Assembly: GCA_001465935.1 (NCBI GenBank)
Contig: LNKV01000064.1
Coordinates: 71,418 to 135,417, forward strand
DNA length: 64,000 nucleotides
Reading direction: 5' to 3'
Source of the DNA: Clarireedia homoeocarpa
Lineage: Eukaryota; Ascomycota; Leotiomycetes; Helotiales; Rutstroemiaceae
The notes under the pieces were generated by a model. It was not told where the DNA came from, searched no databases, and saw only the letters and a list, made by a program, of their open reading frames with translations. Made by a program: the position numbers and the translations under genes. Positions 12,401 to 22,400 of this stretch are shown piece by piece (the first letter of the stretch is position 1; each line of letters begins with the position of its first letter).

Positions 12401-15400
12401 ATGTCGCCTCAGTGTACCGGTACTTCTGGTTATCTTCTTGTGCGGATGAGTCTTCTGTCGTGGTGATTGAATAGTCTGTCCAGGCAGAGTGTCGACTCTC
12501 TCGACGGTAAGAATTCGAGGAGAGATAGACTTCGCGGTTCTGGTCATAGGCAGGACCGTACAAATCCTCCTGCTCGCTTGTATTCCCTCGATCAATATCT
12601 TCGGAACTTTCGTAATCAATCTCAGTAGGTGTGTTGATAACATGCTGTCCATCGTCCGTGCCAATTGTTGGAGACTCAGCAAGGGCGGCGCGCAAGGTTG
12701 GCACTTCTAATTTGGGTACTTCGGGAGGATATGAGTATCTAGTCTGCATTGGCGGTTTGTATACCTGCTCTGGTGCCTCTTCGATCACCAAAGGAATATT
12801 CATAGAGTGCCGAGGGCTAACATCATAGAGATCTGATTGACTTTGGTCAGTAGCTTGGTCTGTATGGTCATCCTCTTGCACTTCCACAGAATGCTGTTGG
12901 ATGATACCATCTACCACAGAATCTGAGATTAAAGGCTGCTCAACCGCAGTCGCGATAGGTGGCTCATAGACTAGTGGTGGCAGCTCTTCCGTAGCAACTA
13001 TGATTGTTGTAGCTTTCGGAAATTCAGATACCATAGTAGGAGTCTGTTGTCGAGCATCTTCGATAGGCGTAGCCTCAAGGGAGATCCGCCGCGAGTCGGC
13101 CACTGCGTGCTTTTGATTGTCTACATCATAATCTGCTTCAACAACCTGTGTAAGACCCGAATTCGGTGGCGACAGCTTAAGGGATGGCATGCGAGCCATT
13201 CGGGCAGCTTCAGTTTGCGCTTCATTCTCGATAAACGTAGTGGCAGAAACAGTGGATATTGCTGACATTGGTACCCCCTCCTCTGTAGGTTTGCTTGGCA
13301 AATTCATTGTCAGACCCAACGTCGGCGAGTCCTGGTCTATTGGGGTTTCACGTTCAATAGGCACTGTGGGAACTGGACCCTCAAAGGATGTCACAATTTG
13401 GAGAGGCTCTGAGACAGTTGGTGGGACATCTCCACTTGCCTCGCGACTTGATGCAGCACCTGTCTCTTTCGATAAATTAGAAGCTTCATTGGTCGTAGAT
13501 TTGTTTTCTCTGGTAGTTTGATCATTCAAAATACGTAGACTCTCTGACCGAATTTTCTGCTGTTCGCTTTCATGGATTGACTTGGTGTATGCTCTTGTAA
13601 TTCGCGCTCGGCGGGCCGCAAAATCTACAGGTCCGGTATCAGTTACTTTCCGAGACTTTGTGTCCGCCTTGCCACCAGTCCTAGTCACTTTCATTCCGCT
13701 CCGGGCATCATGCGGTGACGAAGATCCCTCGACCGCTCTTTGCCTTGAGCTAGCAGTTGACGCTGCGGATACGGGTTGGCGAGGCCGTGAACTTCGCAAG
13801 GGCGGTGAGTTCTTTGCTGGCGGTGCAGAAATGTAAGCTTTTAAACTGCCATTGTTCGAAGATGTGTTTTGAGAGCTACGGGCTTTATTACGCGTGTTCG
13901 AACTCGTCGAAGTAGGCGTACTTGAACGGTTCACTGGTGTTGCTGAGCGACCTGCGGGACTCCATGGTCGTTGATCTCCTTTCGGGTACCTACTATGCGG
14001 TGCTTTCTTTCCAGCCAGAGGGGAGCTGGCGCGTGTAGAAGGTGAGCTTGAAGTATCTGAAGCATTGCTCAATCTTTTCAGAGCCACAGGGAGTCTCGAG
14101 GAGGATTTGGTCGAGACTTCAGCATATGACTGGTTGCCCAAGGTATCTTCCGCTTCAGGCTCCTTAGCAGCGACTGGGGACTCGGGAAGTAAGAAAGAGG
14201 AGCGATTGATATTATGCATAGTATTAACTCTAGTATCGGCAAAATCACTATGCGCACGATTGTGCCCCGACCTGCGAGGCTTATTCGGCGCTACATCGCC
14301 GAGGGATGGCGTCACACCTAGATACCATGCGGTTGGAGATGTCGGCGAAATATCACGGTCTGTACGACTTTGAGCAGGAATCTGGGTAGATATCATAGGA
14401 GGGAGATTGGAGTCTGACGTCCTACGCGTCGCCTTTGGTATGCCATAGCCAGCATCCAATCCAGCAGGGTCGAATGCGAAGACTTCCCCAAAGAGGGGGC
14501 GCTTCTCGGGTATTGGTGGCGGGGGTAGTGAATTCTGGGCCGTTGGCGAAAGATTGCTCATAGATCTTGAGGTATGTCCAGCCCTGCCTGACAGCAAATT
14601 CTTGGCGCGCGCGGGTCGGGGCGAGCTAGATAGCGCATTATTCGACTGCTGGTCTTCTGCGTAGAATTTCGTTCGTTGGGTTGCTTTAGCGGACGATGTT
14701 GCCGATTTGACTTTTGCCTGCCCAGCTTCTCTTGTCCCACTAACTGACCTTAAGTTTGCACTTGTCGTTGTAGGCCCTGGATTGCTGGCTGTTCGGGGAG
14801 TACATTGATTAGAACGGTCTCTCGTATGTCCAGAACTAGCTCCAACACTTGTTCGCCCTGTAGGTTTCTTCGGCAGCGGAAGTGATTGATCATTATTTTG
14901 GTCAAATCGTTTCAGGAGGTCTTTCACGCTCGGTTGTTGCGGGGTCTTTGAGTAGCCATTGAGTTGCGGCTTTGCGACTGAATGCTTTTGTTTGCTATCT
15001 TGACTTGACAAATTCGAGCCCAACGTCGAAGATTTTGATGTAGCTCGTGTATTTGACGTGTTTGGAAATTTCGGGGGAGTTCCGGTTGTATTTGATCTGC
15101 CGAGTGAAGGATTCGGTCGAGCCTCTAAAGTTTTCGCAACCATATCGTCTGTTTGACTTGAAAACCCGTGTGTCAATAGTTGTTCTGGTTGTTGCACAGC
15201 ACGATAACTTCTGTAGAAATCATCTGGCTCTCCCCCACCAATGGACCCATCTATAAATCCATTTGTAGTAATTGCTTCTAGATTTGAAGTCGTAAGTAAA
15301 GGAAGTTTTGGTGGATGAGGGGGTGAAGGAGGGTTGTAGTCGAAGGTTCGGGGAGAGAGGTAGGGCAATTCGAGGGCTGGGGGAGATATCTGCCGGTGCT

Positions 15401-15518
15401 GGTATTGATGATTCTGTTCGGGCGAGTACTGGAAGTCGGAGGAGGGTGAGCGAACTTGGGTCTGAGAGTGTGGCCGCCTAGAATAAAAATTCTGGTCGTC
15501 TGGAATGCCACTTTCCAT
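9418..15518 (-). CDS. Large Rho/Cdc42 guanine nucleotide exchange factor, DH-BAR-SH3, about 1996 aa
   Basis: Exons 15518-10782, 10730-9594 and 9534-9418; introns are 51 and 59 nt and all junctions are phase 0. Residues 1 to about 1200 are disordered and Ser/Pro/Thr-rich with Pro motifs such as SLPPPPIPEKRPLFGE. A Dbl-homology domain starts near residue 1215 (RRKIIEEIIDTEGAYLKDM) and includes the CR3-like helix KPVQRITRYQLLLQSLVKHTP. It is followed by a BAR-type helical region (about 1495-1730, including MKKRAKRRVDYEKYLVNKAA) in place of a PH domain. A C-terminal SH3 (about 1925-1996) is completed by exon 3: AGEIFDVIGEKGELWLA, then VGWIWSKHFARLV. DH next to BAR without PH is the Tuba/DNMBP and S. 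pombe Gef1 arrangement, so a membrane-curvature-linked Cdc42 activator in polarity or septation is likely. The substrate GTPase is inferred. Confidence 0.88.
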
Positions 15519-15893
15519 CGTGCCTGGACATCTGCTTAGGCTTGTGCTCTGCTCTGAGCGATGATAATGCTGTGATTGTTTATCGATGATCCATACAATT
15601 GTGGCAGAAGTTGAATGGCTCTTCGTAAAGGGAATAGCCGATTCGATGGCCTCGTGTGAGCAACCGACCTAATCCTGGAGCTTTCCGCCTTCCCGTGTCG
15701 AAATGAATGGAGAAAGGGTTGGTTGATCAGTGAATGGGCCTGCGACAAGCTTGGGGAAGAATTAATAGGGTGCGGAGCAATATTTGGGCCAAAATAGTGC
15801 GGGAGGGCGTTTAATGCATATGTATGGAGTAGGAGTTGCCTTTTGGGTTTGGAGTTGTTTGGATAAGAATGGAGCGTGGAGAAACAGGGAGAT

Positions 15894-15990
15894 TTGGGAG
15901 AGTTGGGAGAGCTGGGAGAGCTGGGAGAGCTGGGAGAGTTGGGAGAGTTGGGAGAGTTGGGAGAGTTGGGAGAGTTGGGAGAGTTGGGAG
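15894..15990. repeat. 9-bp minisatellite, unit TTGGGAGAG (variant CTGGGAGAG), about 10-11 copies
   Basis: Seen directly. The left copies carry C in the first position and the right copies carry T. The array is open in several frames and would encode Ser/Trp-, Arg/Val/Gly- or Leu/Pro/Thr-type repeats if translated. Confidence 0.95.
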
Positions 15991-16049
15991 ATGTTTGGGC
16001 AACTGGGCATTTGCGGATTCGAGATGTGCGATTTGACTGAACCTGGGGT

Positions 16050-16110
16050 AAGATTCGAGATTCGCGATTCGCGATTCGCGATTCCAGATTCGAGATTCGA
16101 GATTGGAAAG
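16050..16110. repeat. Degenerate GATTCGC / GATTCGA short tandem array
   Basis: Several 7-8 bp units in succession, seen directly, about 60 bp right of the 9-bp minisatellite. Confidence 0.8.
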
Positions 16111-16496
16111 GGTCACGAAAAGCAAAGGTACCGTGCTGTATTGTCAAGGACAGAGGGGGGAGGGGCGAGGGGATTGGATGGATCCGATCTACAGAGTATC
16201 GACTTGGATTTGAGACGAGGCTATCTATTCTTTTTCTCGCCTTTCTTTTTCTGCCTCCTGAGTTTTGCTTCCTTTCTCCACAGACTTACTACTTTGCCCT
16301 TTAGAGCTTTTAGGACGATGATAGGCAGGCACGGCAGGTACGGACCGGGATGGAGAGGGAGACGTGTGTCGTGCTTGACGTGCCCATCGGGTGATTAGCA
16401 ACAGCGATGTGTACGGAGTGGTTACTTGATAAACGAAGCTACGGGAAGTCTACCCGATAGCCATGATGAGGATTTCCTGCTCATGCCTCGTACCTC

Positions 16497-16560
16497 GTAC
16501 CTCACACCTCACACCTCACACCTCACACCTCACGCCTCCTGCCTCATCCCTCGTCCCTCG
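16497..16560. repeat. CCTCACA / CCTCGTA short tandem array
   Basis: Roughly eight 8-bp pyrimidine-rich units in a row, drifting from CTCGTACC to CTCACACC to CTCGTCCC. Confidence 0.8.
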
Positions 16561-17338
16561 TCCTTTCGTACTGCACCCCGCTAGGTATCATGCGGGAGAG
16601 CAGGGCAGCAAAGCCTACCGGTTAATGCAACCAAGGTCACAATGGAATGGCAGCCAGCGAGTGACGGTGCCAGGGCGTGGTGGTGGCGGCAGATAATAGT
16701 TCTGAATCATTTATCAAAGCGATTGGCGCAAAATAGAATACGAAAGGAAGCCCGTAGACACCGGTTTCACCCTGATTTGAAGAATCAATTGTGCAATGGC
16801 TTTTTGGATTATTATTTTATCGTTGTACAAGCCACGGTAGTTCTACATTCGACGATGGATTGTCATTTGTGAAAATTCACAAAACAGGGCTTGAGCTCTA
16901 GACCAGTCCGAACCCTGCGCTTGCTTTGGTACCTCATTGATTTGTGGAAAGATATCGCTTTTTAAAATTATCTCCTGCACAATGATGAACTTTACATATG
17001 TATGACTGACAATTGACGACCAACAATGTAACTTTGAATATCATTCCATTCGTTTTTTGAGTGATCGGATGCCTCCCCCCCTGTGTAGGTTGGATAGAAA
17101 AAACTGTTGACATATGCATGCTCTGATTGCTTGATCAATGATCCATTAAAACTAAATGCTACCTAGGTCAGCTCGGTCAGGTAGCTTCCATTTTACACCT
17201 TTCTCCAATACATATATGCCCCCTTCATACCGTCATCCTTCCCAACCCTATGAATAGCCTCACACCTATATCCGTCGCCTATTGTCGCAGCCTTCCCCGT
17301 GCGCAGCTGTAATATCACTATTTTAAACCAGCTGAACT

Positions 17339-18290
17339 CTAAGCAACATCATCACCGATAAACATCGCTGGCTTTGGACGCCCCATAACACTCAGTGTTA
17401 GTTGATTTTGACCACCTGCATAGAAGAGCAAGGTCTCGCTGTGAATGGCTTCTATACCTTCAGGGTCCTCTACTGTCTGAAAACCGTGTTTCGCGAAGAA
17501 TCTAGCATCTCGCGATGTAAATTCTGGATCCTGGATGACTTTGCGTGATGAGGGTGAGATTCCTGCAATCGCATATCAGCATTGGCATTCTCTATTTGCG
17601 TAATTCGACATTGAGAGAAGGCAGGGTTCAATGGCATACTTAAAAGTTCCAGAAGTTCCAAAAGCACAGCAAATTGTTCGAGAAACCACTTATTTGAGTT
17701 CACATTCCGTGTGCAATCCAGGAAACTTCCAAGCACCAAATATACTACGTTCTTGGGTCTCACTTTCGAGCGCTTCTTCATATTTCTCACTAGATTGTTA
17801 AGAGCAACGATTTCCTTACTCCTAAGCCCATGCTTATTGAATTCGGACTTTAAAGTGCAGCATCCCAATTGATATAGCCGCAGTAGTCTATGTTAGTAAC
17901 AAGTTGATCTTGAAGCATGTATGGGTCTCGAGTCTCACTAAGACTTCTCGTTAGTGTCTAGAAGATGGGCGGAAGGAATGTGGAGCGATCTTACTGATAG
18001 AAATCTGCGTGTTCAATTTCCTTAAGCTCAAACGACTTGGACTGCTTTTGAAGTACGCTTTTGGTCATGATCAGAATTTGTTTGGGATCATGTTTGTCGG
18101 GAATAATATCGCTTCCTTCAAGAGCAGAAGGCGATTTCGAAGCAACACTTGTGCTCTTCTTCAACCCGTCTCCGTGGCCACTATCAGTCGATCTCGACCT
18201 TGAGTGATTGTTGTTACTACTTCCTAAAGAACTCCTTGAGGGCCTGCCACGCTGATCAATAATGACCTTTTCTTTCCTTTTCCCTTTCCC
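17339..18290 (-). CDS. SRR1-like domain protein, first exon not found
   Basis: Three coding exons are clear: 18290-17995, 17887-17640 and 17562-17339 (stop TAG at 17339-17341). The introns have donors GTAAGA and GTATGC, and phases match. The first listed exon begins at a good acceptor (CTTTAG) after an in-frame stop, so an upstream exon carrying the start is missing from this model. The N-terminal part is Lys/Ser-rich (KGKRKEKVIID). The SRR1 core follows: PKNVVYLVLGSFLD, EQFAVLLELLELL, then QDPEFTSRDARFFAKHGFQ, TVEDPEGIEAI, ETLLFYAGGQNQLTL. The QDPxFT and DPEG motifs mark the SRR1 family, linked to light and clock signalling in plants and of unclear role in fungi, where copies are often multiplied. 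The second intron is needed to restore frame; without it the conserved block is lost. Confidence 0.75.
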
Positions 18291-19432
18291 CTAAAGGCCG
18301 CTCTGTGAAGGTATTTTTCGGTCGCTTGCTCAAGTTATTTGAAATTCTCGGATCCGGAGTTTCTTGGAGATAAGCAACTTGAAATGCCAGTCAATAATCA
18401 GTTGTGGTAAATGAGCCGACTGAAAATACTTGAGCGACCTGATTGTGTGAATGGTACTGGAAGATTATAGTTAATCGCATTTCATGAATATAAATATGTT
18501 ATATGCATTTCAAGAGTAGCAAACCGACGTCATTCTTCGAGACTCCTCGATTTCTGCCTCCTGGTCTACCCAAGCCTCGAAGTAGTCCCCATCCGGCACT
18601 CCCCACACGTCGTAAATCCACGTAATGGGGCACCATAATTGCTCGCAGTAGCCTCAGTCGTGGTCTCGAGCATGCCACTCGATGGCCTTGAAAGAGACGC
18701 GAGGCAATGATAAACGATGAGTATGGGCATTGCACGGCCATACAGCGGCAAAGAAAGTCCTTGCCGTAGGAGACCATGTGATTCTGCCTATAAGAAATGC
18801 CGAATCTTGGTTGTAGCCGGCGGCTTCCCATTCGACCCTCAGCAACAGTGTTGTCTGGCCGAGAGAGAACATGCAAAACCCGAAAACTTGGTCCAAAAAA
18901 ATCCGGATAACATAAATAAGTAACAAAATATACTTGGAGTCTGACTTCATAACTTGTAGATCCACTCAGATCACAAAGTATTTGTGCTCTGATTAACGTT
19001 TAAGATGAAATGTCAACTCTTCATTACGTCACAACCGTCTCGAGGAAGAGATGGAGACTATTTGGAGAATATTTGGAGTATCTTCTCTTGTGTGTTGGGG
19101 CCGCATTGGTGGGGGTTACATAACCCCACTAGTGTCCAGCCTATCCTGTACGCGACACGGAAAGATGCCCCAGCCAATGACCGACAGCACTCAAGTTCTT
19201 GCAATCCAACTTGCTCCCTGAACCCACGTTTCGCGTATCAAAGTCGTCCAGGTGGGCTTTATTCGCGACTTGCATTCACAGATCTATTTGTGGTGATCAC
19301 AGAACCAGACAATGGAATGAGTTTCGAATAAGCATGTCGCGAACATCAGTTTTCACCCCTCGAGTTCCGCCACATACTCCTAACCTTGTGTAATTTCGAA
19401 CCATTCTTCTTGAAACTGTGCGATTGTTCGAT
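18291..19432. other. Intergenic between SRR1-like gene and TERT, 1.1 kb
   Basis: Divergent promoter region for both genes and probably the missing first exon of the SRR1-like gene. A minus-strand stretch at about 18499-18965 stays open in more than one frame but shows no motif I recognise. Confidence 0.45.
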
Positions 19433-22400
19433 ATGCATGGAAAAAGAAAAAGGAATCTTGTGGATACAAACGTTGCAGAACTCAATAAACGTCAAAGAGT
19501 TACAGGGAGCTTCCGCGGCAACGAACCTCCTGTAAAAGATGCTTTGCTTGCTCAGTATTATCCAAGGGTTTTGAGCCTGCGCGAATATCTGCTGTCCAAG
19601 CTTCCAGCATCTTCAAGGGTTCGCAAGAAGAAAATTCTAGGTGTGGGTGGAAGAACGTCCGTTGAGACTGGTGATCTGCAAGATGACACGGATGAGGACC
19701 GTGTGCTGGCTGCCTTCCTTGATCGAACATTGGTAGGTGTGTCGACATATGGCATATCGCAAGAGGATAGGGCAGAAGGATGGAATACCTTCTCACAACG
19801 AGGAGACACGTCTATCTCAACTATTGGTAACTCGAGCGGTGGGGCTTTGTTTTCCCAATCTGATGTGAGTGTTTTGGAGTCTCAAATACCGCCTCTCGCT
19901 GACAACATTACTAGATCGTTGATTTTGCTATCTGGCTATTATTTCAGAAGTCCAAATCAATAAACGGAAGACTGCAGCATTTACTTTGCCAAGGGTATCG
20001 TAAGGATGTCAGTTCTCACTCGGTTCATAGAGACGAGAACTTTTCAACGACTATACCGGGTGTTAATTTGACATATCCCAATAGCCATGTAACGTCCATA
20101 AAGGGTTGGCCATGGCCTCAGATTCTAGGCTTGCTGGGAAAGGCAGGAGAACGTATTATGGTTGATTTGATTTTAGATTGTGGAATATTTCTGCCGATAG
20201 AGAATGGGAATGGTAGTTATCATCAACTCAGTGGTGAGTAGTAATTCTCAATACATCCTATATAAAACTGATGAGGGAAAAGGTCCACCCTTGAGCGAAC
20301 TCCGAACACTATCAATTGCAGAAACTCCAGGAAAAGCGGATCTATCAGGCCAGCATGAGAAAAAAAGCAAACGGCGGACACCCCAGTCTCATACCGCTTC
20401 AGAGATCGTCTTTGTAAGAAACAGGATGCTCTACGGAAAAGCCTCCCTGAATGCTCGAGGTGAAGTAAAGTCAGGGTTACGACACATTCGTACGTCACTC
20501 ATCGGGCTCGTGTAGTTTCACTAACATGTATAGATGCTCTCAATCGGTACCCATATGTAAAGAATACCAGCCAAAGTGGTACTGAGAAGGATTCATGCAA
20601 TCAAGGAACGCATCGAAACACTATCCACCTCATGATGTACATATTTCCGCGGCAATTTGGTCTGCACAACGTGTTCACTTCTAGTGTGAATCCTCGAGAA
20701 ACCGTACAGCCTTTCAAAGATTACACACTCCGGGAAGAAGAAATCAACACAAAGTATACGCTGGATGAGAAAGTGAAAGTACCAAAGCGGCTCCGTGGAA
20801 AGGCTAGAGATCTTGTGCACAAGTTGCAGGTGCTACATTCTAGATGCTCCTACAACAAATTGTTAGCATACTATTGCTCGGTTTGTATTCCATTAGCAAA
20901 TATTACAACCTAGGGCTGACTTACCTAGACCTCAAAGCACCAACATGACGCCGTGGATGATATTCATGAAGAAGAATCTTCTGATTCGACATTTTTCGAA
21001 ACACAGAGCTCGATGGCTAGCCATATGTCTATATCTATATCTTCCAGCGTAGCTTCGGTTCCTCCTCGAAAGATAACACTGATGGACGATGCAACGCCTG
21101 TTGCTGATGTTTCTGCGTTCGTCCGTGCGGTTCTTCGTAATATAATCCCTCATGAGTTCTGGGGGACTCAAGACGTGCAATCACACAATGAAAAGGGTTT
21201 TCACAGAAATGTGGACAAGTTCATTAGGATGAGAAGATTTGAGGTCCTCTCTCTACACGAGGTATTTCAGGATATCAAGGTAATTCAATACTTTCACGCT
21301 AATATCTGATACTAAATCAACTGTGCAGATCGCAGATATCGAGTGGTTGAGATCTACAAATACCGTAAATCAGAAGTTGTCACAAACTGACCTGAGCAAA
21401 TGCCGCGAGATCTTCCTGGAGTTCCTCTACTACCTCTTTGACTCAATCATCATACCTCTCGTTAGAGCACATTTTTATGTCACCGAAACTAATGTTCATC
21501 GCCAAAGATTGTTCTTTTTCCGTCATGATATCTGGAGATCATTGGCTGAGCCGGCTCTGGCTTCCTTAAAGCTAAAAATGTTCGAGGAAATCAAGCCGGA
21601 TGAAGCTCACAAGATACTCGATTCGCGAGCATTAGGTTTCAGTCAGATCCGATTATTGCCAAAGGAGACTGGTGTCAGACCAATCTTGAATCTACGGAGA
21701 AGAGCTGTGCAAAAGAATAGCAAATTGCTAGGTAGTAGTATCAATAGTGTACTAGGTCCAATTCATAGTATTCTCACCCACGAGAAGGTGAGAAACATCG
21801 TGGAACGTATATCGGGCACTGCTGACCTTCTAGAAAACGAACCCAAACCGCCTAGGCTCAGCTCTATTCTCAGTCGGCGATCTTTACCAGAAAGTTAAAA
21901 ACTTCAAAAATATCTTAACTACCACAACGCAACCATTATACTTTGCTAAAGTCGATGTCCAAGCTGCATTCGATACTATACCTCAATTAGCTGTCATTAA
22001 ACTCATGCATACCGTACCTTGCGAATCCGAATACAGAATCGCAAGACACGTCGAGATCAAACCGACAGATGCCTATAATTCCGGTCTCAGCGCCGCCAAT
22101 AAGCCCATTCGTCGATGGAAAACGCTTGCCAAATCCCTCGACCACATTGATGACTTTGACGAAGACCTCGAGAATGAGCTTGCGGTCGGAAAGAAGAACA
22201 CAATATTTGTCGAAAATGTCGTCAACCAAATCCGCGACACCAGTTCCCTACTCGATCTTCTCACCGAACACATATCCAGTAACATGGTTCAGATAGGCAA
22301 GCGATTCTACCGCCAAAAAGAAGGCATCCCGCAAGGATCCGTGGTCTCCTCTTTGCTCTGCAATTACTTCTACGCGGACCTCGAATCTAAACATCTCTCC

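Larger units (their letters stand above)
15519..17338. other. Intergenic, 1.8 kb, Rho-GEF promoter side, minisatellite-rich
   Basis: It holds three short-unit tandem arrays listed separately and no gene I can support. Open frames at 15536-16147 (minus) and 15784-16398 (plus) exist only because the 9-bp repeat has no stop in any frame. Confidence 0.5.

Noticed and set aside
11491..14373. Plus-strand frames opposite the Rho-GEF
   Set aside because: They mirror the Ser/Thr-rich coding strand of the large minus-strand gene and have no independent motif.
15784..16398. Long open frames over the 9-bp minisatellite on both strands
   Set aside because: They exist because the repeat lacks stops; there is no motif, and outside the repeat the sequence is not protein-like.
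18499..18965. Minus-strand open frames between the SRR1-like gene and TERT
   Set aside because: More than one frame is open, but none has a motif or splice link; kept only as a note in the spacer entry.
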